Of a stretch of DNA of 64,000 nt, positions 1-7,427 are shown one piece after another. The DNA is from Acidobacteriaceae bacterium. GTDB lineage: Bacteria > Acidobacteriota > Terriglobia > Terriglobales > Acidobacteriaceae. The stretch covers positions 35,217 through 99,216 of the forward strand of contig JAJPKO010000050.1 in assembly GCA_021323655.1 (NCBI GenBank), given 5' to 3'. How positions within the stretch are numbered: position 1 is the stretch's first letter; every line of letters starts with the position of its first letter. Below the pieces are notes generated by a model. The model was not told the origin of the DNA. It worked only from the letters and a program-made list of their open reading frames with translations, and did not search any database. The position numbers and the translations under genes were made by a program.

Positions 1-176
1 AGCTGGCGGCGGAAGTAAAGGCAGATTACGAGCTGGGCATACGGTTGGGGATCCACCAGACACCGACGGCGTGGGTGGTGACGGACAAGCATGGCGTGAT
101 CCACGCCGATGAGGTGAAGGACTTCAATAAGCTCTATTCCATGCTGGATGAAGCCGTGGCGGAAACGAGGAAATAG
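1..176 (+). CDS. Thioredoxin-fold (DsbA-like) protein, C-terminal fragment
   Basis: This is the last 57 codons of a gene that begins before the window and ends at a TAG at 174-176. The visible part has a TPTAWVV stretch, the cis-proline neighbourhood of thioredoxin folds, followed by a short strand and a final helix. This resembles the C-terminus of the DsbA/Thioredoxin_4 group, which act on disulfides usually outside the cytoplasm. The CXXC site and any signal peptide would lie upstream and cannot be seen. The next gene starts 3 nt after this stop, so the two are probably co-transcribed. The fold is moderately certain; the exact family is a guess. Confidence 0.55.
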   Translation, partial: LAAEVKADYELGIRLGIHQTPTAWVVTDKHGVIHADEVKDFNKLYSMLDEAVAETRK

Positions 177-179
177 CCC

Positions 180-1139
180 TTGCGCTCTGGTTTTGTCTCA
201 ATTCTTGGCCGGCCGAATGTCGGCAAATCCACCTTACTGAACAAGCTCGTCGGCGAGAAGGTGGCCATTGTCACAAGCAAGCCGCAGACGACACGCACGC
301 GTATCCACGGCATTCTGGAAGTTGCTGCGAAAAAGGGGAAGCATCCGGCGGCACAGATTGTTTTTGTGGACACGCCGGGGGTACACAAGCCGGAATCGTG
401 GCTGGACAAGCGCATGATGCAGGAAGTGCATGATGCGCTGGAAAGTCGCGATGTTGTGTTGTTCATGGTGGATGCGACGCGGCGGCTGGAGTTTGCCGAT
501 GCAAAGAGCGAGGACGCGTTTGCGCTGGGGTTGATTCGGAAGCTGGATTGCCCGGTGTTTCTGGTGATCAACAAGATTGATCTGATTGCGAAAGACACGC
601 TGCTGCCGATGATTGCGGAGCTGAGCGCGCTGCATTCGTTTGCGGAGGTGATTCCGGTATCGGCACGCAAGGGCGATGGACTGGACCGGCTGGTGGCGAA
701 ACTGGTGGAGCATCTGCCGGAGGGCGAGCGGTATTTTCCGAAAGACCAGTTTACGGACCAGCCTCTGCGCTTTATGGTGGCGGAGCTGATTCGCGAGCGG
801 ATTTTGCAGGAGACAGGCGAAGAAGTTCCGTATGCTTCGGCGGTGGTGGTAGAGCGGTTTGAAGAGCCGCAGCCGGAGGACAAAAAGCCGGTAACGCGCA
901 TTGCGGCGGCCATTTACTGCGAGCGCTCGGGGCAGAAGGCCATCCTGATCGGCAAGGGCGGGGCCAAGCTCAAAAGCATTGGAACGAATGCGCGCAAGGA
1001 GATTGAGTCGCTGCTGGGAAAGCGCGTTTTTCTTGAGCTGCATGTAATTGTGGAAGAAGGCTGGCGCGAGCGGCGAGGGTTTGTTGAGTCTCTGGACTGG
1101 CGCAGGCAGATTGAAGAACTTGGGAAATGGGAAGAGTAG
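180..1139 (+). CDS. era: GTPase Era
   Basis: Era is an essential GTPase that binds 16S rRNA late in 30S assembly. All G motifs are visible in 319 residues: GRPNVGKST (10-18), DTPG (64-67), NKID (131-134) and SAR (161-163). A C-terminal KH domain carries a GKGG loop (258-261). Length is slightly above the usual 300, from short insertions near residue 52 and before the KH domain. The start used is TTG at 180, which places the P-loop at the normal distance from the N-terminus; no better ATG exists nearby. It follows the thioredoxin-like gene by 3 nt and precedes lolA by 117 nt. Confidence 0.96.
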   Translation: MRSGFVSILGRPNVGKSTLLNKLVGEKVAIVTSKPQTTRTRIHGILEVAAKKGKHPAAQIVFVDTPGVHKPESWLDKRMMQEVHDALESRDVVLFMVDATRRLEFADAKSEDAFALGLIRKLDCPVFLVINKIDLIAKDTLLPMIAELSALHSFAEVIPVSARKGDGLDRLVAKLVEHLPEGERYFPKDQFTDQPLRFMVAELIRERILQETGEEVPYASAVVVERFEEPQPEDKKPVTRIAAAIYCERSGQKAILIGKGGAKLKSIGTNARKEIESLLGKRVFLELHVIVEEGWRERRGFVESLDWRRQIEELGKWEE

Positions 1140-1256
1140 CTGGGCCATGCGGTTTGAGACTTTGGGAATTTCTTGTGCCCACCTGGGACGCGAAAATATT
1201 TCTTCGATTCGGTGCTATAAACGCGCCATTTTGTTTGAAGGAACAATAAAGACCAG

Positions 1257-1913
1257 ATGAAAGCCCGCCGGTCAATTTTAAGCGATCTGCTGCTTTTCGC
1301 GTTCCTGTTGGCAGGACTTCACGGCGAGACCTCTACACCTCAGTCCTTTGCCGCGCAGATTGACAAGCACTACAACGCGCTTCACTCCCTCTCGGTCCAT
1401 TTCACGCAGAAGTACGACGGGATGGGGATGCACCGCAGCGAAAGTGGCATGCTCCTGCTGCGGAAGCCGGGCAAGATGCGCTGGACCTACTCGAGTCCAG
1501 CAGGCAAGCTCTTCGTCCTTGACGGCCATGATGCTTACTTCTACTCGCCTGGCGATACGGAAGTGCCGCGCGTCCCGGCCAAGAAGCTCGATGATTTGCG
1601 ATCTCCCCTGCGTTTTCTACTCGGGCACACGCAGCTGGAAAAAGAGCTGACCAACCTTCAGCTTGCTCCGGCAGAGAACGGCGCTTACACTCTTACCGGG
1701 GTCCCCAAAGGGATGGAGAAGCGCATCGCTTCGGTTTCCATTACGGCCAGCGCTGACGGAGCTATCCGGTCCATGCGCATTGAAGAGACTGATGGTGCCA
1801 TCAACACCTTTCTCTTCAGTGGTGAAGTGCCAAACGCCCCTGCGCCGGACAGTGATTTCACCTTCCAGGCCCCCGTCGGCACGCACATCGTGGAGGGAAC
1901 ACCTCCGGTTTAG
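1257..1913 (+). CDS. lolA: Outer-membrane lipoprotein carrier protein LolA
   Basis: This 218-residue protein has an N-terminal hydrophobic signal (residues 8-22, likely cleaved near LHG-ET). It then shows the LolA pattern: an HSLSVHFTQKY segment, a GKMRWTY strand typical of the half-barrel, and an LRFLLG segment in the middle. LolA ferries lipoproteins across the periplasm from the LolCDE exporter to the outer membrane. No lolCDE or lolB is in the window. The gene converges with the permease gene at 1923-3026, with stops about 9 bp apart. Family assignment rests on motif order; length matches LolA (about 200). Confidence 0.85.
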   Translation: MKARRSILSDLLLFAFLLAGLHGETSTPQSFAAQIDKHYNALHSLSVHFTQKYDGMGMHRSESGMLLLRKPGKMRWTYSSPAGKLFVLDGHDAYFYSPGDTEVPRVPAKKLDDLRSPLRFLLGHTQLEKELTNLQLAPAENGAYTLTGVPKGMEKRIASVSITASADGAIRSMRIEETDGAINTFLFSGEVPNAPAPDSDFTFQAPVGTHIVEGTPPV

Positions 1914-1922
1914 CAGAATGCG

Positions 1923-3026
1923 CTATTCATAGGCGAGCGCATCAATCGGATCTTTGCGAGCTGCCTTGAGCGCCGGATACAGTGCTCCGAGAATGGACCC
2001 AAAAAACGCGATCAGGGCCGCGTTGACACGCCATCCCATTGTCAGCGGAAAGGGAATGGTGGGAAATTTGTAGGCCAGTCCGAGCTTGACCACGTAGGTA
2101 AGCGCGATGCCGAGAATAATTCCTGCAATGGAAACCAGCGCCGCCTCGCGCAGCACCACGTTGGTGATGTAGAAGCGCGATGCTCCGAGCGACTTGAGGA
2201 TGCCGATTTCGCGCGTGCGCTCCATCACCGCGGTGTACATGGTCTGGAAGACCACGATGAAGCCCACAATTACGGCAATACCGATCACGCTGTTCAGTGC
2301 GGGCGTAAAGCCGGGCAGGTGCTCGGGAGTCATCAGAGAGAGCCATTCCTGAATGGTCTGCACCTGATACTGCCCCAGGCCCGGCGTCGCCAGAATCTCC
2401 TGCCGGACAAGGTTCTGGTTGCTCAGGTCATCGCTCTTGATATAGAAAAGCGAAGCGTTGTCCGGGTTTCCCATGAGAGTGCCCAGGGTGTGGATGGGCA
2501 TGAACTTGCGCCCTCCCTTGCCGTGCTCAACAATGCCGCAGATGCGGAAGGGATGGTTCTTGATGAGGATGGTGTCGCCCACATGATGACCGTGGTCGGC
2601 ACGGGCGAAGATGTCGTCCACAATTACATCGTTCGGCCCCTGGAACGGGCCGCCTTTCAGAAACACGAAGGGGCGCAGGGCGTTAAAGCTGTTGTAATCA
2701 ATGCCCCAGAGGGTCTCGACCGAACCCGCAATATTGAAGTCGGTAATGACAGGCGCGGCGACGGCCACATGAGGCAGTTTGGCAATCACATCTGCAATTT
2801 TGGCCGGAACAGGTGCCCCGCCAACACCTGAGACAAAGCTGGCGTTCGGCGGCCGGACAATCAGGTCCGCACCGATGCCGCCGGTCTGGTTTCTGGCATT
2901 GGAGACCTGCCCAATCATGATTCCGACAATTGAAAGAATCATGATGACTTCGACAGCTACGGCAAATACGCCGATGAGAGTACGCAAAGGGCGGTGCAAC
3001 ACATTGCCAAGGACAAGCTTATTCAT
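1923..3026 (-). CDS. ABC transporter permease, MacB/FtsX (DevC-like) type
   Basis: The 367-residue protein has one N-terminal membrane segment (about 15-40), a large extracytoplasmic MacB_PCD-like domain (about 45-235), and three C-terminal helices forming an FtsX domain. Between the second and third helices it carries the RTREIGILKSLGAS coupling segment that contacts the ATPase. Such permeases work with an ATPase and often an HlyD-type adaptor in efflux or lipoprotein traffic. Neither partner is adjacent: downstream is convergent lolA and upstream a 328-bp gap. The ATPase must come from elsewhere or the gene is orphaned. Substrate unknown. Confidence 0.85.
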   Translation of the reverse strand: MNKLVLGNVLHRPLRTLIGVFAVAVEVIMILSIVGIMIGQVSNARNQTGGIGADLIVRPPNASFVSGVGGAPVPAKIADVIAKLPHVAVAAPVITDFNIAGSVETLWGIDYNSFNALRPFVFLKGGPFQGPNDVIVDDIFARADHGHHVGDTILIKNHPFRICGIVEHGKGGRKFMPIHTLGTLMGNPDNASLFYIKSDDLSNQNLVRQEILATPGLGQYQVQTIQEWLSLMTPEHLPGFTPALNSVIGIAVIVGFIVVFQTMYTAVMERTREIGILKSLGASRFYITNVVLREAALVSIAGIILGIALTYVVKLGLAYKFPTIPFPLTMGWRVNAALIAFFGSILGALYPALKAARKDPIDALAYE

Positions 3027-3354
3027 TCAGACATCCTGAGATGGAGCGTTCGCCGTCCATACATATGGAACGGGTAGTTAATCTATAAAATTTGAGTGTA
3101 ACAAAGGGAAAACTGCTGCCGATTAATATGCAAAATGGCTGAAAGCAAATTGTTTCAATTGGAACTGAGACCAGAATGGGGTTTTTACATTGAAACTCAG
3201 AGGAAAATATCTGATTTTGCTTTGACTTCAGCCGTCAGGAGTTTTATGGTTTGCACTAGAGGTTGGGCAAATTCCAACTCGAATGACAATTGCTGTTTTT
3301 GATTTTTGAATTAAGATTTCAGACCCCAGAGAGTACCTGTATCGAGACAGCGGA
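3027..3354. other. AT-rich divergent intergenic gap
   Basis: This 328-bp gap separates the divergent permease and RodZ-like genes. It is clearly more AT-rich than its flanks and contains no convincing ORF. It should hold the promoters of both genes; one candidate for the rightward gene is listed separately. No tRNA, riboswitch or repeat was recognised here. Confidence 0.6.
3283..3311 (+). promoter_or_regulatory. Candidate promoter of the RodZ-like gene
   Basis: ATGACA at 3283-3288 (5 of 6 to TTGACA) is followed by a 17-bp spacer and TTGAAT at 3306-3311 (4 of 6 to TATAAT). The start codon is about 43 bp downstream. The -10 box is weak, so this is only a candidate. Confidence 0.35.
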
Positions 3355-3834
3355 ATGGGTCAGTTCGGCGAAGATTTAAAAAAAGAACGGGAATCGCGCG
3401 GCGTCACCCTGGAAGCGATTACGGATGCTACAAAGATCAGCAGCCGTCACCTGCTGGCTCTTGAAGAAGAGCACTTTGACATCCTGCCGGGGGGCGTTTT
3501 CAACAAGGGAATCGTGCGCAACTACGCCCGTGTGGTCGGCCTGGATGAGGACGTCTGGCTAGACCGCTTTATGACCGCCTACCAGCAAAGCGGCCTGCTG
3601 AAAGACGACGATGTCCACTGGATCGAATTTGCGGAAAATGTAAGCAAAAACCGCCCCGAGGAGACGGACCGGCCCGGACAGCGCCTCCGCTGGACCGGCG
3701 TTGCCGTGTTACTGGTACTGCTCTCGGTACTGGGGTGGTTCGTCTGGCGCTACGTCAGCAACCGCATCACTGCGGCGAATGTGCATAAGGGCCAGTCGGA
3801 GTCTTCCGCTGTGCTGGCGCGGACCGGCCCTTAA
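3355..3834 (+). CDS. RodZ-like helix-turn-helix membrane protein
   Basis: The 159-residue protein begins with a Cro/RodZ-type HTH_25 domain (about 1-75), with the typical LKKERESRGVTLEAI and LPGGVFNKGIVRNYA segments. One transmembrane helix (about 114-132) follows a charged linker, then a short tail of about 25 residues. RodZ anchors MreB filaments to the membrane and helps set rod shape. The periplasmic DUF4115 domain of full-length RodZ is missing, so this is a short form. It sits alone between divergent and convergent neighbours, and no mre genes are nearby. Role in morphogenesis is inferred only from domain order. Confidence 0.75.
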   Translation: MGQFGEDLKKERESRGVTLEAITDATKISSRHLLALEEEHFDILPGGVFNKGIVRNYARVVGLDEDVWLDRFMTAYQQSGLLKDDDVHWIEFAENVSKNRPEETDRPGQRLRWTGVAVLLVLLSVLGWFVWRYVSNRITAANVHKGQSESSAVLARTGP

Positions 3835-3843
3835 AAAACAGTC

Positions 3844-3959
3844 GTGTCGCAATTTGAATTTCCAAATCCCTCGGAGGGCAAAGCGTCTTCTTTTTTGCTT
3901 TTATCGGCACGGCTAGTCTAAAAGCCGTGCCCCTTCAAAACTAACCCAAACTGCGACAC
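3844..3959. repeat. Nested inverted-repeat element between convergent genes
   Basis: A 13-bp terminal inverted repeat (3844-3856 with 3947-3959, 12 of 13 matching, core GTGTCGCA/TGCGACAC) encloses two smaller hairpins. One is CCCT/AGGG around 3868-3878. The other is a perfect 9-bp stem GGCACGGCT/AGCCGTGCC at 3906-3914 and 3923-3931. The whole 116-bp unit lies between the stops of the RodZ-like gene and pheT. It may act as a bidirectional terminator, but the nested form also resembles a REP or MITE-like dispersed element. No classic T-tract follows the inner stem. Confidence 0.55.
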
Positions 3960-3970
3960 AACCCAAGAAA

Positions 3971-6136
3971 CTACTCGCGCAGCTTGCCGCCAAGCTTCTG
4001 CAAAGCACCCATGACACTTTGTGACCAGCCCTGCAGCTCTTCTTCCTGAAGAGTGCGGTCCTGCGCCTGGAAGACCGTGCGCAGCAGCAGCGAAAAATGC
4101 CCCTGCGGAATGCGCTTGCCTTCCTTGTCGCGCAGGATTTCCTTTGGCTCCACGCGCTGCAGCTCAGCGATGTTGAGGGCGGCGAGCGCTTCGGCAATCT
4201 GTGCGTATGAGACCGAGTCGGCAAAGATGAAGGAGAAGTCGCGACGGACGGCCTGGAAGCGCGAAAGTTCACGCATGGTCGGCTGGCGCAGATCCTGCTT
4301 ATAGAGGCGGTCGAGGTAAAATTCACCCACATAGACCGTCTGCTTCAGCTTGCGGGGCTGCGCCTCTTCCGGATGCAGCTCGCCGAAATACCCAATCGTC
4401 GCGCCATCTATAACGACCCGCGCTGAGCGGCCCGGATGCAGCCACGAGGGCATCAGTCCGGAGTCGGACGGGAAGCGGTCGAAGTAGAGCAGCTTTGACA
4501 CGAACCTTGAAAGCAGTTGCTCGACTGTGCCCTTTACGTCGTAGAAGTCCACAGGGCGCGATGCCTGATGCGGGCCATCCAGGGGCAACCTGCCCGTAGC
4601 ACCGATGGAGAGTGCTGGCTTCTCGTCTACCTTATCGGTTGAGCCGGAGAAGACAGTGCCCATCTCAAAGAGCATTACGTCTTCCACGTCGCGATTCAGA
4701 TTGAGCGCGAGCATTGAGAGCATTCCCGGAGCGAGTGATGGCCGCAGCATTCCTGCTTCTTCGCTGAGCGGGTTGTCCATGGGTACGGTAGAGTTCGGCT
4801 GCGGCGCAAATGTTACTGCATCAGTTGCAGAGCAGAATGTACTCGAAATTGCCTCTGTCCAGCCCAGTCCGAGTAAAGTACGCCGCACAACGGCTTCTTT
4901 CTCAGCGTAGGGAAGCTCGACGACAGCGCCGGTAAAAGAAGGCAGCGTGTTCTTAAAACGGTTGTATCCGTAGACGCGGGCGATTTCTTCAATCAGATCA
5001 ATCTCGCGCTCAAGGTCAAGGCGCCAGCTTGGGAGTGCGACTTCGTATTCTGCGCGCGAGGCTGTTGTTTCTACTGAAACCGCGCGCGAAGGATCAAGGT
5101 TCTGCGCCGGAGCGTTGTACGGCGTGCCGTTTTTCTTCAGCCTGCAACCGAGACCCGTAAGGATGGCCTCTGCGATTTCCGCGGTGATGCCCTGCGGGTC
5201 TTCCGTCGCGCCGAGAATGCGGTGCGCCTCACTCAGCGCGAAGCTGATGGCAGGCCGCCTGGCCGTGCGGGCCTCAGCTTCGGGAATGATGACGTCTACC
5301 AGATCACCCTCGACTTCGCCGCCGCTCTCAAGAATGATGCTGCTGACCAGCGCCGAAGCGATGGGCGGCGCGTTGAAGTCGGCCCCGCGCTCGAAGCGGT
5401 GCGAAGCATCGGTATGCAGCAGGTGGCGCCTGGAGCTGCGGCGGACTGTCCACGGATCAAACCACGCGGCCTCGACGAGGATGTTCTTCGTCTCTGGCGT
5501 AATCATCGAGTCCCATCCGCCCATGACTCCGGCGATGGCCAGCGCCTTTTTCTCGTCGGCCACAACCAGATCGTCCGGGTCGAGCGTGCGCTCAATGCCG
5601 TCGAGCGTGCGCAGCTTCTCGCCCTTGCGCGCGCGGCGGAGGATGATTCCACCTTCGAGCTTGTCGAGATCAAAGGCGTGTGTGGGATGCCCCATGGCCA
5701 GCGTGACGTAGTTGGTCGCGTCCACGGCGTTCGAGATGAGCTTCTGCTCGAGCAGACGAAAGCGCTCAGCGACAATGCCGGTGGACTGCGTGATCCTCAC
5801 ATTGCGCAGCACACGCGCAGTGAAGCGCCCGCAGAGCGAGGGTTCCTCGATACTTACCGGAAACGGTTTGACGGTTGTCTTCGGGCCAGGAAGCGCAGTT
5901 TCCAATGGCTTTAATGCAATACCATAAATAATAGCCGCCTCGCGGGCGATACCGTAATGGTTCATGGCATCTACGCGATTGGTGGTGATGTCCATTTCGA
6001 AGAGCGAGCCGTTCTCTCCTAAATCAAAGATGCCCTCAACTGCTATGCCGCGTAAGGTGAGGTCGTCGGCAAGCTGGCGGTCGTCGGCCGACAGTTGCGG
6101 CAAACAGGAGCGCAACCATGAGCTCAATATTTTCAT
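3971..6136 (-). CDS. pheT: Phenylalanine--tRNA ligase beta subunit, lacking the EMAP/B2 domain
   Basis: PheT is the non-catalytic but tRNA-contacting and editing subunit of the (alpha-beta)2 enzyme that charges tRNA-Phe in the cytoplasm. This copy has 721 residues against about 790-800 in most bacteria. After a normal first 35 residues it goes straight into the FEMDITTNRVDAMNHYG segment, so the usual inserted EMAP-type tRNA-binding B2 domain (about 110 residues) is absent. The B3/B4 editing region, B5, the catalytic-like core and the C-terminal FDX-ACB domain (about 625-720, with RRDFSFIF) are present. Its start overlaps the pheS stop by 4 nt, suggesting coupled translation. Confidence 0.95.
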   Translation of the reverse strand: MKILSSWLRSCLPQLSADDRQLADDLTLRGIAVEGIFDLGENGSLFEMDITTNRVDAMNHYGIAREAAIIYGIALKPLETALPGPKTTVKPFPVSIEEPSLCGRFTARVLRNVRITQSTGIVAERFRLLEQKLISNAVDATNYVTLAMGHPTHAFDLDKLEGGIILRRARKGEKLRTLDGIERTLDPDDLVVADEKKALAIAGVMGGWDSMITPETKNILVEAAWFDPWTVRRSSRRHLLHTDASHRFERGADFNAPPIASALVSSIILESGGEVEGDLVDVIIPEAEARTARRPAISFALSEAHRILGATEDPQGITAEIAEAILTGLGCRLKKNGTPYNAPAQNLDPSRAVSVETTASRAEYEVALPSWRLDLEREIDLIEEIARVYGYNRFKNTLPSFTGAVVELPYAEKEAVVRRTLLGLGWTEAISSTFCSATDAVTFAPQPNSTVPMDNPLSEEAGMLRPSLAPGMLSMLALNLNRDVEDVMLFEMGTVFSGSTDKVDEKPALSIGATGRLPLDGPHQASRPVDFYDVKGTVEQLLSRFVSKLLYFDRFPSDSGLMPSWLHPGRSARVVIDGATIGYFGELHPEEAQPRKLKQTVYVGEFYLDRLYKQDLRQPTMRELSRFQAVRRDFSFIFADSVSYAQIAEALAALNIAELQRVEPKEILRDKEGKRIPQGHFSLLLRTVFQAQDRTLQEEELQGWSQSVMGALQKLGGKLRE

Positions 6137-7236
6137 GCAAACTGCTCCAGAAAGCGGGCATCGCCGGAATACAACAGGCCAATGTCGCTGATGCCGTATT
6201 TCATCATGGCAATGCGGTCTACACCCATTCCGAAAGCGAAGCCGGAAATCTTCTTCGGGTCGTAGGCGGGCTGCCTTTGCTGCACAAACCCGAAGACTGC
6301 CGGGTCCACCATGCCGCAGCCGAGCAGCTCAATCCAGCCCGAGTGCTTGCATTTGCGGCAGCCTTTGCCGCCACAGAAGGGGCAACTAATCTGCACGTCG
6401 GCGCTTGGCTCAGTGAAGGGAAAGAATGACGGGAAGAAGCGCGTCTTGACGCTTGAGCCAAAGAACTCCTTCATGGCGTGGTCGAGCGTGCCCTTCAGGT
6501 CAGAGAAGGTAATGTTCGTGTCCACGCAGAGGCCCTCAATCTGGTGAAAGATGGGCGAGTGCGTGGCGTCGGCCTCGTCGTTGCGGTGCACCTTGCCCGG
6601 AATCACAATACGTACCGGAGGCGGCTGCTGCTCCATGGTACGAATCTGCACTGGAGAGGTGTGTGTGCGCATCAGCAGGCGGTCGCGCAGCGGGCGGCGC
6701 TCCTGGTTGGCGATAACGAGCGTGTCCTGCGTGTCGCGCGCCGGATGCCCGGGCGGAAAATTCAGCGATTCGAAGTTGTAGTAGTCGGTCTCGACCTCTG
6801 GCCCCACACCGACCGAATAGCCCATGCGTTTGAAGACGGCGACCATCTCGTGCATGGTCTTGATGAGCGGATGCTCGGCCCCGAGCGCGCGGCGCGTTCC
6901 GGGCAGGGTGACGTCAATGGCTTCAGCATCGAGCGCGAACTGTGCGCTGGTCTCGGAGGCCCGCTCAAGGCGCTCTTCAATCAGCGCCTTGAGCTGGTTA
7001 AAGCGCTGGCCGAGGGGCTTTTTTGCCTCTGCGGGCGCGGACTTGAGCCACGCATCGCTGATGAGCTTGAGGCGACCCTGCTTGCGCCCGAGCCACAGGA
7101 GACGGAACTGCTCGACTGCATCGGGCGAACTGAGCAATTGCGCCGAGGACTCGACCTCGCGGGACAATTCGGCAAAGGCCTGATCGAGTGCGGCCTCAGT
7201 GTAGCCGCCCAAGTGTGGAATAGCATCTTGCGACAT
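6133..7236 (-). CDS. pheS: Phenylalanine--tRNA ligase alpha subunit
   Basis: PheS is the catalytic subunit that activates phenylalanine and transfers it to tRNA-Phe. The class II motifs are visible: a motif 2 region with VHRNDEADATH, an FRPSYFPFTEPS-like segment here reading FFPSFFPFTEPSADV, and a C-terminal GFAFGMGVDRIAM motif 3. The N-terminal coiled coil expected for tRNA binding precedes them. A CPFC-x3-GC-x2-C cluster near the active-site loop could bind zinc. I place the start at ATG 7236, preceded by AAAAGAG, rather than a TTG seven codons upstream. pheS leads the pheST operon; a decayed PIN gene lies in its upstream region. Confidence 0.95.
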   Translation of the reverse strand: MSQDAIPHLGGYTEAALDQAFAELSREVESSAQLLSSPDAVEQFRLLWLGRKQGRLKLISDAWLKSAPAEAKKPLGQRFNQLKALIEERLERASETSAQFALDAEAIDVTLPGTRRALGAEHPLIKTMHEMVAVFKRMGYSVGVGPEVETDYYNFESLNFPPGHPARDTQDTLVIANQERRPLRDRLLMRTHTSPVQIRTMEQQPPPVRIVIPGKVHRNDEADATHSPIFHQIEGLCVDTNITFSDLKGTLDHAMKEFFGSSVKTRFFPSFFPFTEPSADVQISCPFCGGKGCRKCKHSGWIELLGCGMVDPAVFGFVQQRQPAYDPKKISGFAFGMGVDRIAMMKYGISDIGLLYSGDARFLEQFA

Positions 7237-7266
7237 GGTCTCTTTTGAGGATATCAATTGACGTAA

Positions 7267-7417
7267 GCCATAGCGATCATAATGGTTGATATTCTGGCGC
7301 TGCTGCGCGCTTCACAAGCCTGCTTCAGATTACCGGAGATAAAGACCTGATCGCGTTGCGCAGCAGATATCCCATCCTTACGCCGACAGAATTCCGGGCA
7401 TGGCATGGATCGAGCGA
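7267..7417 (+). pseudogene. Frameshifted remnant of a PIN-domain (VapC-like) gene
   Basis: Two plus-strand reading frames together give a PIN-domain C-terminus. The first frame (to about 7328) reads D-x-LA-x3-ASQA, the usual helix before the core. The second (from 7329) reads ITGDKDLIALRSRYPILTPTEF, which carries the TGDKDL acidic motif and the closing ILTP-x-EF strand of PIN nucleases. Joining them needs about a one-base insertion near 7328. The upstream part of the domain and any antitoxin gene are missing. The remnant lies between divergently facing pheS and the 3' end of rnr. Only about 50 residues remain, so a chance match is possible. Confidence 0.5.
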
Positions 7418-7427
7418 CCGAGGCCGC

